A stretch of 64,000 bases of DNA from Actinomycetes bacterium (GCA_021787365.1 JAJYMB010000027.1:1-64000), one strand, 5' to 3'; numbered from the stretch's first letter, positions 19,073 through 27,984 are shown. Translations and numbers: made by a program. The notes: generated by a model from the letters alone, not told the origin.

Positions 19073-19776
19073 TGGGCGGTAATGGCGGGGCGGGCGGCGG
19101 GCCGGCACCGCTGCTGGTGCCGGGCCGCAGCCTTCCCGAAGTTCACGACGTGCTGGCCGTTTGTGCCCACCCCGACGACGAGTCCTTCGGCCTCGGCGCC
19201 CTCCTCGCCGGCTTCTCCGAGCGCGGTTCGACGGTCCGGGTCCTCTGTTTCACTCACGGCGAGGCGTCCACGCTCGGGCTGACCGGGCGCCCGCTCGGGG
19301 AGGTCCGGGCCCGGGAGCTGCGTGCTGCCGCCGACGTGCTCGGTGTCACGGAGGTCGAACTGCTCTCGTACCCCGACGGCCGCCTGAGTGAACTGCCCCT
19401 ACAAGAAGCCGAGCACATCGTCGCGCGGTCCCTTCGGGGCGCGGACTTGGTGCTGGTCTTCGACGAAGGCGGCATTACGGGGCACCCTGACCACTGCCGG
19501 GCCACGGAGGCGGCCCTGGGGGCGGCGGCCAAGGCTCACGTGCCGGTCCTCGCCTGGGCGCTGCCCGAGAAGGTTGCCGGCGAGCTCAACCGCGAGTTCG
19601 GGACGTGTTTTGTGGGGCGCGCCGACGCGGAGATCGACCTCAGCGTGAAGGTGGACCGCGAGCGCCAGCACGCCGCCGTGGCTTGCCACGTCAGCCAGGC
19701 GAGGGACAACCCCGTGCTCCGACGGCGCCTCGAGCTGCTCGGTCCCAATGAGCAGCTCCGTTGGCTGACCCGCTGA
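19069..19776 (+). CDS. PIG-L/LmbE-family N-acetyl-sugar deacetylase-like protein
   Basis: This 235-residue zinc hydrolase carries the two family motifs: AHPDDESFG near residue 35 (zinc ligands and catalytic Asp) and HPDHC near residue 145 (third zinc ligand). Relatives deacetylate GlcNAc-inositol in mycothiol synthesis or cleave mycothiol conjugates. Others act on unrelated N-acetyl sugars, so the substrate is open. The ATG at 19069 overlaps the preceding stop by four bases. Two copies of CCGCTGACCACAAT flank the end of the gene (19769-19782 and 19784-19797). Confidence 0.85.
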   Translation: MMGGNGGAGGGPAPLLVPGRSLPEVHDVLAVCAHPDDESFGLGALLAGFSERGSTVRVLCFTHGEASTLGLTGRPLGEVRARELRAAADVLGVTEVELLSYPDGRLSELPLQEAEHIVARSLRGADLVLVFDEGGITGHPDHCRATEAALGAAAKAHVPVLAWALPEKVAGELNREFGTCFVGRADAEIDLSVKVDRERQHAAVACHVSQARDNPVLRRRLELLGPNEQLRWLTR

Positions 19777-19848
19777 CCACAATGCCGCTGACCACAATTA
19801 GGTGACGCTGCAGTCGGCCAAGAGCAGTGGTCACCCCAAGGGCGCTTG

Positions 19849-21435
19849 TCAGGGCAGGGAACGCAGGAGCGCAAGGTGGTCCCGGGAGCGCTCCTGGTCC
19901 AACCAGGCGGAGAGCTGGCGCCGGGCGTAGAAACGGAGCGCCGGCACCCAGAGCGCCGAAGCGAGCTGCGTTTTCGGTCGTCGCCCGAGCGTCGACTCTA
20001 CTAACGGCCCCACCTCGTCCCAGCGGCGCGCCCAGGCCGCCCGAGCGATTGCCGGGAGCCGTCGGAGGAGAGCCGGACGGGCCGCGGTGCTCAGATCCGG
20101 CAGGTGGCGGAGGGCGCTCGCCAAACCGGAGCGAACGATGGTGGGCCAGGAATAAAAACGGCGCATGGCTTCCAGCACGCCGAGTTGGAGCTCGAGAGGC
20201 GTCATCTGTGCCGGCCGCATGACAACGTGGTGGCCGTCGTAGAGCGACCAGTCGTCCGAGAGCAGGCGATCGCCAGCGACGCGGTCCCACAGCCTCGTGC
20301 CGGGTAACGGCGTCTCGACCATGAGCTGGAACGTGTCGATCCCCACCCGGCGGGCAAAGGCAGCGGTTGCCCCTGCGCTCGCCGCCGTGTCTGTGTCGAG
20401 GCCAGCCACGAACATCCCGTGCACCGCTATGCCGTGGTCGTGGAAGGCGCGGACCGACTTCACGACCGTGGCGACCTTCTGGCGCTTGCCGATCTCGGCC
20501 AGCCCCTCGTCGGTGACCGCTTCGACGCCGATCATCACAGCCCGGCAGCCCGTCCGGCGCATGAGGGCCAGGAACTCGTCGTCGACCTCGGGGTGGGCCA
20601 GGGAGCGCAAGGCTGCGTCGGCGCGTACCTGGGCGAACCACTCGGGGGTGAGGCCGGCCGAGAGCATGGCACGAAGGAGCTCGGTCGTGCGTGCCTTGTT
20701 CACGACGAAGTTGTCGTCGTGGAAGAACACACGCGGGGCGTCGAGCCCAGCCAGCTCGGAGATCACCTGGTCAGTCCGCCGGCGCCTCACCGAGCGGGAG
20801 AACATCGCCGTGACCGAGCAGAACTCGCAATCGAAGGGGCAGCCCCACTGGGTCATGAGAGGCTTGGTGGTCATTCGTTCGTGCCCCTCGACGAGGCGAA
20901 GGTCTGGGCTGGGCAGGCGCTCGAAGCCCTCTTGGTCGCATCGGGGGCGCGGCGGGTTGTCGTACGCCTCGCCGGCGGGTGTGCGGAACGAGAGCCCGCG
21001 TAAGCCTCTTAGCGGCCGTCCTTGCTCGAGAGCCGTGACAAGCTCGGCCATCGTCGACTCGCCCTCTCCGCGGACTACCAAAGGGGCATGGGCGAGTGCT
21101 TCCTCGGCGAGGAAGGTGACGTGGGGCCCGCCGAGCACGACCGGGACGCCGGCGTCGCCGAGCAAGTCCGCGAGGCGGTAGGCAGCCGGTGCGGTGGCCG
21201 TGGTCGAGGAGATCCCGACGAGGTCGGCGTTGAGGCAGTCGTCGAGGTCGACCGGCGCCAGCATTTCGCAGTAGATGCGGACATCGTGGCCGGCTTCATT
21301 TAGCATGGCCCCGATGAGCGGCAGCCCGAGACGGGGCAAGAGGGCGAGGTCGTAGACGTTTCGCCCTGGTGGGCGAGGCTCCACTAGGCGAATGCGCACG
21401 CCGCGACTTTGTGGCCGCGGCCGGGCGCCTGTCAA
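19849..21435 (-). CDS. B12-binding radical SAM protein
   Basis: The 528-residue protein has an N-terminal cobalamin-binding Rossmann domain (LPRLGLPLIGAMLNEAGHDV, ADLVGISSTTATAPAAYRLA, VVLGGPHVTF). A radical SAM core with the cluster motif GCPFDCEFCSV follows, then HDDNFVVNK, GVEAVTDEGL and a helical C-terminal tail of about 110 residues. Such enzymes methylate or rearrange unactivated carbons (BchE, HpnR and P-methylase types). Nothing nearby fixes the substrate. The frame can start at a TTG (21435); a GTG at 21399 gives VRIRLVEPRPPGRNVYD, the more typical beginning. Confidence 0.85.
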   Translation of the reverse strand: MTGARPRPQSRGVRIRLVEPRPPGRNVYDLALLPRLGLPLIGAMLNEAGHDVRIYCEMLAPVDLDDCLNADLVGISSTTATAPAAYRLADLLGDAGVPVVLGGPHVTFLAEEALAHAPLVVRGEGESTMAELVTALEQGRPLRGLRGLSFRTPAGEAYDNPPRPRCDQEGFERLPSPDLRLVEGHERMTTKPLMTQWGCPFDCEFCSVTAMFSRSVRRRRTDQVISELAGLDAPRVFFHDDNFVVNKARTTELLRAMLSAGLTPEWFAQVRADAALRSLAHPEVDDEFLALMRRTGCRAVMIGVEAVTDEGLAEIGKRQKVATVVKSVRAFHDHGIAVHGMFVAGLDTDTAASAGATAAFARRVGIDTFQLMVETPLPGTRLWDRVAGDRLLSDDWSLYDGHHVVMRPAQMTPLELQLGVLEAMRRFYSWPTIVRSGLASALRHLPDLSTAARPALLRRLPAIARAAWARRWDEVGPLVESTLGRRPKTQLASALWVPALRFYARRQLSAWLDQERSRDHLALLRSLP

Positions 21436-21448
21436 TTCCGTTGCGAGC

Positions 21449-21985
21449 TTAGGGCCGAGGGTGCCCGGGTGGAGGATCGCTGGCGGCGAGCGGGCTGACG
21501 CTGCCAGCGAGGGAGCTGGACCAGGCGCTGAGGAACCAGCTCGACGACCAGCGTTTGTCTTCGCCCACCCCCGTCACGACCTCGATCCCGAGCTCCTGGC
21601 AAACGTCCCACTCCGGGATGCTCCTCACGTCCAAGCGGTCCCCGCCCTTGGTGAAGACGTGCGGGCGGAGCCGGCGCAGGGCTTCGCGCACGGTCTGGTC
21701 GCCCTCGACCTCGAAGGGCACCACGTAGTCGACGCCACGGATGGCTGACACGACCAGGCAGCGCGTCTCCAGGTCCTGGAAGGGCCTTCCCTTCTTGGCA
21801 GTGAGGAAGGCGTCGCCGTTCACCACCACGACCACCACGTCGCCGTAGCGGTGCGATGCCTGGATCGAGCTGATGTGGCCAGGGTGGACGGGGTCGTAAC
21901 CTCCCGATGTGACTACTATTCGCCCGGTTGGGCGGTCCTCTTGGAACTCGTCGAAGGTCACGACTGGGGCACCGAGAGTATTCAC
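21449..21985 (-). CDS. Cytidylyltransferase-like nucleotidyltransferase (RfaE-II/GCT type)
   Basis: The family motif is [22 protein letters not shown] (nucleotide-binding HxGH). [33 protein letters not shown] and [24 protein letters not shown] follow, close to the adenylyl/cytidylyltransferase domain of heptose-phosphate pathways. The conserved part begins at a GTG at 21985 ([14 protein letters not shown]), giving 178 residues. The same frame is open further upstream but reads first unrelated sequence and then an ECF-sigma fragment, so I exclude it. It may activate a sugar phosphate for a glycan; the substrate is unknown. Confidence 0.75.
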   Translation of the reverse strand: MNTLGAPVVTFDEFQEDRPTGRIVVTSGGYDPVHPGHISSIQASHRYGDVVVVVVNGDAFLTAKKGRPFQDLETRCLVVSAIRGVDYVVPFEVEGDQTVREALRRLRPHVFTKGGDRLDVRSIPEWDVCQELGIEVVTGVGEDKRWSSSWFLSAWSSSLAGSVSPLAASDPPPGHPRP

Positions 21986-22119
21986 CAGCCCATCATGGCA
22001 CCGACCTGCCGATTCCCTCGAAGGCGCCGAAACCCCGGAAGCTGCCGGGCTGCCAAGCGCCGGCCGGCCCACCGGTCGGGTCGACCAGGGCAGCCTGCAC
22101 GCCCAGATCGTCGACGGGC

Positions 22120-22365
22120 ACGGCAGGGCCGCCATGGTCGCGCGCGCCCGCTCGAGAGCGCTGTTGACGGCCGCCACGGTGGTGTCGAGCAGTTCGGTCA
22201 CTTCTGTTGCTTGCCAGCGTGGGACCTCGCAGAGCACGAGCACGGCGCGCTGGCGGGCCGGCGGGTGCTGCAGGGCGGCGACGAACGCGAGGCGGACCGA
22301 CTCCCGGTGTACGGCGACATCGGCGGGTCTACACCCACCTCCTCGAACCGTTCGTCGGCCATAGG
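22120..22365 (-). pseudogene. ECF sigma factor, region-4 fragment with frameshift
   Basis: Reading leftward, one frame gives [13 protein letters not shown] and the next [20 protein letters not shown], then [19 protein letters not shown] and [12 protein letters not shown]. This is sigma region 4 with the preceding linker of a SigG/SigJ-like ECF factor. The frames change near 22310. Region 2 is missing, as is everything after the region-4 helix. The fragment starts directly after the arsC stop and runs in frame toward the nucleotidyltransferase gene. Confidence 0.7.
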
Positions 22366-22367
22366 CA

Positions 22368-22775
22368 TCACCCAGGTGGCTTCGGGAGCAGCTCGGACAG
22401 CAGGCCTCGCACCCGCCGGTCGATCTCTTCGCGTATGGGGCGCACCTCTTCCAGGCTCTTGCCGGCGGGGTCCTCGAGCACCCAGTCCAGGTAGCGCTTG
22501 CCGGGGTAAACGGGGCAGGCGTCCCCGCAGCCCATGGTCACGACGACGTCGGCGGTGCGCGCCGCCTCGTCGGTCAGCGGTTTGGGGACTTCTTGGGAAA
22601 TGTCGATGCCGACTTCGGCCATGGCCGCCACGACGGCCGGGTTGACCTCGGCTGCCGGGGCCGAACCCGCCGAGCGCACCAGCACCCTGCCGGCGGCATG
22701 GTGCTGCAATAACGCCGCGGCCATCTGGGAGCGTCCCGCGTTGTGCACGCACATGAACAGCACCTCTGGCGGCAT
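22368..22775 (-). CDS. arsC: Arsenate reductase ArsC (low-molecular-weight phosphatase fold)
   Basis: From the ATG at 22775 the protein has 135 residues, the standard length. The phosphatase loop is CVHNAGRS with nucleophile C9. [22 protein letters not shown] follows, then [12 protein letters not shown] with two more cysteines and [11 protein letters not shown] with the general acid. It reduces arsenate to arsenite, with mycothiol/mycoredoxin or thioredoxin as reductant in actinobacteria. The frame is open to 22940, but the predicted promoter lies inside that extension, so the shorter form is chosen. It is divergent from arsR and shares its operator region. No arsenite exporter is in the window. 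Confidence 0.88.
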   Translation of the reverse strand: MPPEVLFMCVHNAGRSQMAAALLQHHAAGRVLVRSAGSAPAAEVNPAVVAAMAEVGIDISQEVPKPLTDEAARTADVVVTMGCGDACPVYPGKRYLDWVLEDPAGKSLEEVRPIREEIDRRVRGLLSELLPKPPG

Positions 22776-22903
22776 TTTTCGGCTCACCGCCTCCGGCCTG
22801 AGGACCGGGGCTTCGCCACGGAAATGCCGGCGTGCCTCGATGAACGGGCCCAAGCTGGAAGGTACCGGTCGACGAAGGAGGGGTGTATTTGCATCTATGA
22901 TGA

Positions 22904-22940
22904 TCGATACGATCTTAGACAAAGTATCGACGGCTGTCAA
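22904..22940 (-). promoter_or_regulatory. arsC promoter and inverted-repeat operator between arsC and arsR
   Basis: On the minus strand TTGACA (22940-22935), 17 bases, and TAAGAT (22917-22912) form a strong promoter directed at arsC, with a start near 22905. The inverted repeat TCGATAC (22904-22910) ... GTATCGA (22924-22930) overlaps the -10 box and spacer. A second small palindrome, GATCG-ATA-CGATC (22902-22914), overlaps it. Both are suitable for ArsR binding and would also control arsR. Confidence 0.65.
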
Positions 22941-22941
22941 T

Positions 22942-23382
22942 ATGAAACCGGAACCACGCCGTAAGGCGGAGGCAGGCGGGGTCGCTCAAGGCGGGGTCGC
23001 TAAAGGCGGGGTCGCTCAAGGCGGCGGGCTGTACCCGTCTTTCGTGGAAGCGACCTCGAGCGAGGCCGAGGCGGGCGGCTTCTGCTGCCCGTCGCTCGTC
23101 GAAGCACCCTTGAGCGAGGCCGAGGCGACCGAACTGGCCGGGCTCCTCGCGGCGCTGGCCGACCCGGTCCGTCTGCGCCTGCTCTCGATCGTGGCGGCCC
23201 GGAGCGAGGTGTGCTCCTGCGACCTCGAAGCTCCCCTTGGAAAGAGCCAACCCACCGTATCCCACCACACCAAAGTGCTTTCCGGGGCAGGGCTCCTGGT
23301 GGGGGAGAAGCGCGGTCGCTGGACATGGTGGAGGGTCGACCCCTCTCGGCTCGCCGCGGTGCGCCGGGCACTGGGCGCCTAG
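22942..23382 (+). CDS. arsR: ArsR-family metalloregulator with repetitive N-terminal extension
   Basis: The last 95 residues form a winged helix: LLAALADPVRLRLLSIVAA, the metal-binding helix segment SEVCSCDLEAPLG, the recognition helix KSQPTVSHHTKVL and the wing GEKRGRWTWWRVDP. CxC in that place is the As(III)/Sb(III) site of ArsR. Before it lies an unusual 50-residue extension made of three GVAQGG/GVAKGG units (near 22978-23027). A second duplicated block (PSFVEATSSEAEAG and PSLVEAPLSEAEAT) contains an extra CC pair. The ATG at 22942 is the best start because the promoter and operator lie just upstream. Confidence 0.85.
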   Translation: MKPEPRRKAEAGGVAQGGVAKGGVAQGGGLYPSFVEATSSEAEAGGFCCPSLVEAPLSEAEATELAGLLAALADPVRLRLLSIVAARSEVCSCDLEAPLGKSQPTVSHHTKVLSGAGLLVGEKRGRWTWWRVDPSRLAAVRRALGA

Positions 23383-23490
23383 GCGTGAAGCTGTCCCTGC
23401 CCCCGTGCCAATGTTGCTTGGTCGGCCCATTCGGGAAAAATCCTTACGGTGGCTTGCCGATTCAGGGGCAAACACCTGTACGATAGAGTA

Positions 23491-24663
23491 GTGGCGGCGC
23501 CTGAGTTGGCCGAGCTAAGAAAGGCGGTGAAGCACCTCGAAGTCCCGGCCGACCCCTTGGCGTTGGAGGAGGCCGTTTTCCTGGCCGACAGGCTCCGGGC
23601 GAAAATCTCCTTGGCTCTCGGTGAATTCGACGAGGCGCAAGGCTGGTCCCACGACGGGTCGCTCTCCCTGACTGCGTGGCTCGCCTACCACGGGCGCACG
23701 AGCCGGCGAGAGGCGCACCGACAAGCTGTGGCAGCACAAAGGCTGCGAGGTCTGCCCGTGACTGCCGCCGCCTGGGCGGACGGCGGGCTCTCTACTGGCC
23801 AGGTCGCAGCTGTCATGGCCAACGTTCCGGAGCGCTACCTCGGCCTTTATGCGGAGCAGGAGCCAGAGCTGGTCGGCGCCCTGGAGGACCTCCAGGTGCA
23901 CGAGACTGCCGCTGCCATGCGCTCCTGGACGCTACACGCCGAGGCTCTCGACGACGAGGAGCCGCCCCCAGAGCGCCCGAGCGAACTGCACCTCTCTCGC
24001 ACGCTCGATGGCCGCCGGGAGCTCTCCGGGCACCTCCGCCCTCTGGATGCCGCCGCAGTGGAATCAGCCCTTGCGGCCGCCGAAGCTGGCAACGCCGAGC
24101 TGCGGGCGGCGTCCGAGCGCCGCGCCGAGGCTTTGGTCGGCATCTGCACGTATTACCTCGACAATCAGGCACACAGGGTGAGCGCCGGCCGTAACCGCCC
24201 CTACGTCAACATCGTCGTGGACCTTGACGACTTGGCGACCGGCGGCCCGGGCTGCACGAGCGACGGCACCTGGCTTCGCCCCGAGGACGTCTCGTGGCTC
24301 ACCTGCGACTCAGAGCTGCACCGCATCGTGACGGCCGGGAGGTCCACGGTCCTGGACTATGGCTCTGCTACCCGGACGATCTCCCAGGCCCTGTGGTCGG
24401 CGCTTGTCGTACGGGACGGCCACTGCCGCCACCCAGGTTGCGACCGCCCGCCGGCGTGGTGCGAGGGCCATCATATTGTCCATTTCTCTCGAGGCGGCCC
24501 GACCTGCCTGAGCAATGTCGTGCTTTTATGCGCCCGGCACCACCATCTTTACCATGCAAAAGGCTGGGAGCTGAAACTGGCCGAGGATGGCACGCTTACG
24601 CTAATTACCCCCCAGGGCGAGGTGCTCCAAAGCAGGCCCCCACCCCGCTGGGTCGGGACGTAA
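23491..24663 (+). CDS. DUF222 and HNH endonuclease domain protein (13E12 repeat family)
   Basis: The 390-residue protein has the DUF222 domain (WLAYHGRTSRREAHRQ, LSTGQVAAVMANVPERY, ELHLSRTLDGRRELSGHL). A C-terminal HNH nuclease follows: CRHPGCDRPPAWCEGHHIVHF with LSNVVLLCARHHHLYH, including the zinc cysteines and the catalytic histidine. This is the REP13E12 family, spread in many copies through actinobacterial genomes and suspected to be mobile; its biological role is unclear. The GTG at 23491 is chosen because TACGAT (23479-23484) lies exactly six bases before it, a leaderless arrangement. The frame is open back to 23449. Confidence 0.88.
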   Translation: MAAPELAELRKAVKHLEVPADPLALEEAVFLADRLRAKISLALGEFDEAQGWSHDGSLSLTAWLAYHGRTSRREAHRQAVAAQRLRGLPVTAAAWADGGLSTGQVAAVMANVPERYLGLYAEQEPELVGALEDLQVHETAAAMRSWTLHAEALDDEEPPPERPSELHLSRTLDGRRELSGHLRPLDAAAVESALAAAEAGNAELRAASERRAEALVGICTYYLDNQAHRVSAGRNRPYVNIVVDLDDLATGGPGCTSDGTWLRPEDVSWLTCDSELHRIVTAGRSTVLDYGSATRTISQALWSALVVRDGHCRHPGCDRPPAWCEGHHIVHFSRGGPTCLSNVVLLCARHHHLYHAKGWELKLAEDGTLTLITPQGEVLQSRPPPRWVGT

Positions 24664-24722
24664 CGGAGGCGCCGGCGCCGGCCTGGTGCCACGCCGGCCC
24701 GGTGCCGCTCAAGCAGACAGCC

Positions 24723-25514
24723 TCAACTGATATCTCGGGCCACCGTCGTTCGGCTCGCCAGCATCGACAGCAAGACTGCCACCCCTGCGACGAACGCGGC
24801 AGCCGCCACAAAGGGGAGCGGTGCCCCCGCTGACGCACCGTGCGCCGGCCCGAACGCCGAGCCGCCAGGCTTGATACCCCCGAGCGAAGTCGCTGCGGTA
24901 TACGGCATGTACCTGAGAACATGGGGGAAAAGACCACCCACGACCGACTCGACCACGACGGACCAGAGGAACAGGGCGGTCACGCCCGCCAATTGAGAAC
25001 GTACGAGCGAACCGAGACCGGCCCCGACCGCTCCGAAAAGGGCCGCCCCGAGCATGGCCCCGGCGACGTGGCCGGCGAGCGTGCCTGCCCCGAGCGCGAG
25101 CGCGCCGCGGTGGCCTGCCGCAAAACCGACGCCAACGGCGGTCGAGACGACGCCCGAGACCAGACCGAACACGGCGCCCGAGGCCGCAGCCACTATCTCT
25201 TTGGCGGCCAGCACCCAGCCCCGCTCAGGGAAGGCGAGGTAGGTGAGTGTCTCAGTCCCGTGGCGGAACTCGCCGGAGGTGATCATGGCCCCGAGCACGG
25301 CCGCGAGGAGCATGGAAAAACCAGTGACGGTCGTGACGGTCGAGAGCCCGGCCGCAGTCGTGATGGGGGCGACACCCTTGCTACCCGCCCGCGAGGCTTC
25401 CAGCAACGAGAAGAGCAGGGTGAGCATGGCGGAGGTGGCCAAGACTGCATAACTCGCCCGTGCCGTGCGCACTTTCAGGGCTTCGACTTGGACCCCCCGG
25501 ACGAGGCCGCTCAT
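24723..25514 (-). CDS. ABC-2 type exporter permease
   Basis: From the ATG at 25514 (MSGLVRGVQVEALKVR) the protein has 263 residues and six hydrophobic segments, with SGEFRHGTETLTYLAFPERG in the first cytoplasmic loop, a pattern of ABC-2 permeases. It overlaps the stop of the ATPase frame by four bases. Because that ATPase has lost its P-loop, the permease is an orphan unless another ATPase serves it. A divergent NarL-type two-component system follows, the usual partner of such drug or peptide exporters. Confidence 0.8.
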   Translation of the reverse strand: MSGLVRGVQVEALKVRTARASYAVLATSAMLTLLFSLLEASRAGSKGVAPITTAAGLSTVTTVTGFSMLLAAVLGAMITSGEFRHGTETLTYLAFPERGWVLAAKEIVAAASGAVFGLVSGVVSTAVGVGFAAGHRGALALGAGTLAGHVAGAMLGAALFGAVGAGLGSLVRSQLAGVTALFLWSVVVESVVGGLFPHVLRYMPYTAATSLGGIKPGGSAFGPAHGASAGAPLPFVAAAAFVAGVAVLLSMLASRTTVARDIS

Positions 25515-25810
25515 CGGTGAGCCTCGGCGGCACCAGCGGTGAGGCGCAGGAAAGCGTCCTCCAAGTCGCCGGCCCACCCCGTCAGCTCGTCAACCGTGGA
25601 CTGCGTGGCCAGCCTGCCCCGGTCCAAGATGACGACGCTGCCCACCGTCTGGGCCACCTCGGCCAGGAGGTGGGAGGAGACTAGGACAGTTCGGCCCTCG
25701 GCGCCGAGGAACCCGACGACCGTGGCCCGCTCCACGGTAAAGCTGACGTGGTCCACGGCAAGACGCGGACCGAAGGACTTGGTCAAGTTGTCGATTTCTA
25801 TGACGGCCAC
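25511..25810 (-). pseudogene. ABC exporter ATPase with in-frame deletion of the catalytic core
   Basis: The frame starts normally (MAVIEIDNLTKSFGPRLAVDHVSF region, then VVGFLG, where the P-loop should begin). It continues at once with AEGRTVLVSSHLLAEVAQTV, the H-loop segment, and the usual C-terminal tail. About 130 residues are absent: Walker A, Q-loop, signature and Walker B. The reading frame and the ATGA overlap with the permease are kept, so a 99-residue product could still be made, but it cannot hydrolyse ATP. Confidence 0.8.
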
Positions 25811-26009
25811 GGGCCGCCTCTTTTCGCTGTCCGCTTTCGCATAGGGCCATTGTCGGTGCTCGGGTCTGCACTGTCGTCCGGCGGGGGGCGGCTTTCCGGC
25901 TACGCCGGTTGACGTAGCCGGCAGCCCTCCGGGTACGGCAGGAGGCGCAGCCCGAAAGCCTCCTCAGTGCCGATGTGGGGAAAGGCCCAGGTAGCTACCC
26001 TGAGATGCG

Positions 26010-27224
26010 ATGGGCGCCGCCAGGGGACAACTCGCCAGGGCGCGCGGGGGCGAGCCGCTCCTGTACGCCTGGGCGCGCTCGTGGGCCAAGGAGCTCCGAG
26101 AGCTCGGTTGGCGACGGGACGTGGCGCTTGCGGTGGCGGTAGGCGCCTTGCAGTTGGCGGGCGGCGCTGCCGTCGAATGGCACCGTCACAGTCTCGGCCG
26201 CATGGGGATCCTCGCATGGGCCTTGCTCGTGGTGGGGCCACTGGCGCTGCTTTTCCGCCGGCGCCACCCCGTCGGCACGTTATGCGTCGCCTTCGGAGCG
26301 GTCCTCGGGCCCGTGGGAGCAGGGACCGGGTACCTCAGCCTGATCCTTGCGTTTTTCCTGGCCGCAACACGTGGGCACCGTCGCGCTGCCCGGGCCTCCA
26401 TCGTTGCTGGTTACGCCTGGTCCGTGTGGTTGAGCCGGCTCGCCTACGGCGGGAAACCCGAACCGGCGAGCAACGCCATAGCCCTTGGTGCCTGGCTCGT
26501 CGCGCTGGTGGTCGCGGCCGAGGCGGTCCGAATTTCCCGGGAACGCCGGGCCGAAGCGCTGGCGGCACGGGAGCTCGACGAGCGAAGGCGGGCGAGCGAG
26601 GAACGCCTGCGCATGGCGCGCGACCTGCACGACGTGATCGGCCACAACATCTCGCTCATCAACGTTCAAGCCGGCGTCGGCCTCGACTTGATGGGGGCCG
26701 ACCCTGAGCAGGCACGAGCGGCCCTCTCGGCGATCAAAGCGGTCTCGAAGGAGGCGCTCGGGGAACTGCGGGCCATGCTCGACGCGCTCCGCCAGTCCGG
26801 CGACGACGCCCCCCGTTCGCCCGTCCCCGGGCTCGCTCGCCTGGACGAGCTCGTAGAGCTCACCCGGGCCGCCGGCGTGGCGGTGACCCTCGATGCGGCC
26901 GGCACGCCTCGCCACCTGCCCGCCACGGTGGACCTGGCCGCCTACCGCATCGTGCAGGAGTCGCTCACGAACGTCACCCGCCACGCGCCTGGCGCGAAAG
27001 TGACGGTGCTGGTGCATTACGAAGACCGCCAACTGGTTGTGGAAATCGTGGACGAAGGAGGGCCGGGCGGCCGCGCGGACGGTAGCCAAGGCGCCGGCAC
27101 GGGGAGCGGCATCGCTGGCATGCGCGAACGCGCGAAAGCCCTCGGGGGCGAGCTCATCTCGGGGCCGCGCGCTGGAGGCGGCTTCTCGGTGCGTGCTCGG
27201 CTGCCGCTAGGGGGCGACGGGTGA
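26010..27224 (+). CDS. Sensor histidine kinase, NarL/DesK-type (HisKA_3)
   Basis: This 404-residue kinase has four to five N-terminal membrane helices (about 35-170), a short coiled region, and the HisKA_3 dimerisation motif MARDLHDVIGHNISLI with H207 as phosphate acceptor. It closes with a compact HATPase_c domain (YRIVQESLTNVTRHA, DEGGPG, GSGIAGMRERAKALGGEL). It probably senses an envelope or drug signal and phosphorylates the next gene product; the genes overlap by four bases. TACCCT (25996-26001) eight bases before the ATG suggests a leaderless mRNA. The ABC exporter divergently upstream is the natural target, but its ATPase is broken. Confidence 0.9.
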   Translation: MGAARGQLARARGGEPLLYAWARSWAKELRELGWRRDVALAVAVGALQLAGGAAVEWHRHSLGRMGILAWALLVVGPLALLFRRRHPVGTLCVAFGAVLGPVGAGTGYLSLILAFFLAATRGHRRAARASIVAGYAWSVWLSRLAYGGKPEPASNAIALGAWLVALVVAAEAVRISRERRAEALAARELDERRRASEERLRMARDLHDVIGHNISLINVQAGVGLDLMGADPEQARAALSAIKAVSKEALGELRAMLDALRQSGDDAPRSPVPGLARLDELVELTRAAGVAVTLDAAGTPRHLPATVDLAAYRIVQESLTNVTRHAPGAKVTVLVHYEDRQLVVEIVDEGGPGGRADGSQGAGTGSGIAGMRERAKALGGELISGPRAGGGFSVRARLPLGGDG

Positions 27225-27886
27225 TCCGGGTCTTGCTCGCCGACGACCAAGCGCTCTTGAGGGCCGGCCTCGGAGCCCTTTTGGGCGCCCGCGAGGACAT
27301 CGAAGTCGTGGGCGAGGCGGGTGACGGAGCCGAAGCAGTGAGCCTGGCGAAGACCCTCGTGCCCGACGTCGTCCTCATGGACATCCGGATGCCGGGCACC
27401 GACGGCCTCGAAGCCACACGCCTAATAGCCGAAGATCCCCGCCTTTTGTCTGTAAGGGTGGTCATCTTGACAACTTTCGGCCTCGAGGAGTACCTGTTCG
27501 AGGCCCTGCGTAGCGGCGCTTATGGTTTCTTGGTGAAGGACACCGAGCCGGCGGAGCTGGTCAACGCGGTGCGCGTGGTTGCACGCGGCGATTCTTTGAT
27601 CTCACCGAGCCTCACGCGCCGCCTGGTCGCCGAGTTCGCCAGTCGGGCCAAGGCCCCCCGGCCCGCAAAAGAGCTCGACGTCCTGACCGAGCGAGAGCGT
27701 GAGGTGCTGGCCCTCGTCGGGGAAGGCCTGAGCAACGACGAGATTGCCGGGCATCTCTTCATGAGCCCGGCGACCGCACGCACGCACGTGAGCCGGGCAA
27801 TGACAAAGCTGGGGGCGCGCGACCGCACCCAGCTCGTGGTCATCGCCTACGAGACGGGGCTCGTGCAGCCCGGATGGCTGAGGTGA
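27221..27886 (+). CDS. Response regulator, NarL/LuxR family
   Basis: The 221-residue regulator has a receiver domain with D8, D9, the phosphoacceptor D54 (VVLMDIRMPG) and the conserved lysine in GFLVKDTEP. A LuxR-type helix-turn-helix follows (LTEREREVLALVGEGLSNDEIAGHLFMSPATARTHVSRAMTKL region). It starts with GTG four bases inside the kinase gene, so kinase and regulator are translationally coupled. It should bind promoters when phosphorylated, probably that of the neighbouring ABC exporter. Confidence 0.93.
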   Translation: MIRVLLADDQALLRAGLGALLGAREDIEVVGEAGDGAEAVSLAKTLVPDVVLMDIRMPGTDGLEATRLIAEDPRLLSVRVVILTTFGLEEYLFEALRSGAYGFLVKDTEPAELVNAVRVVARGDSLISPSLTRRLVAEFASRAKAPRPAKELDVLTEREREVLALVGEGLSNDEIAGHLFMSPATARTHVSRAMTKLGARDRTQLVVIAYETGLVQPGWLR

Positions 27887-27984
27887 GCCACCCGTGCGAC
27901 GGCCACCCAGCCGTACACCGGTACGCGCGGTCGGGAGGTCGTAGAGTAGCTGGGCCGGCTGAGCTAGCCTCATGACGAGAACGA

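Noticed and set aside
22776..22940. 55-residue N-terminal extension of ArsC
   Set aside because: The predicted promoter and operator lie inside it, its sequence is unlike the family, and the ATG at 22775 gives the exact family start.
24670..24715. GGCGCCGGCGCC palindrome between the DUF222/HNH and exporter genes as a regulatory site
   Set aside because: It is a simple GC repeat in a convergent gap; a weak terminator is possible but there is no support for an operator.
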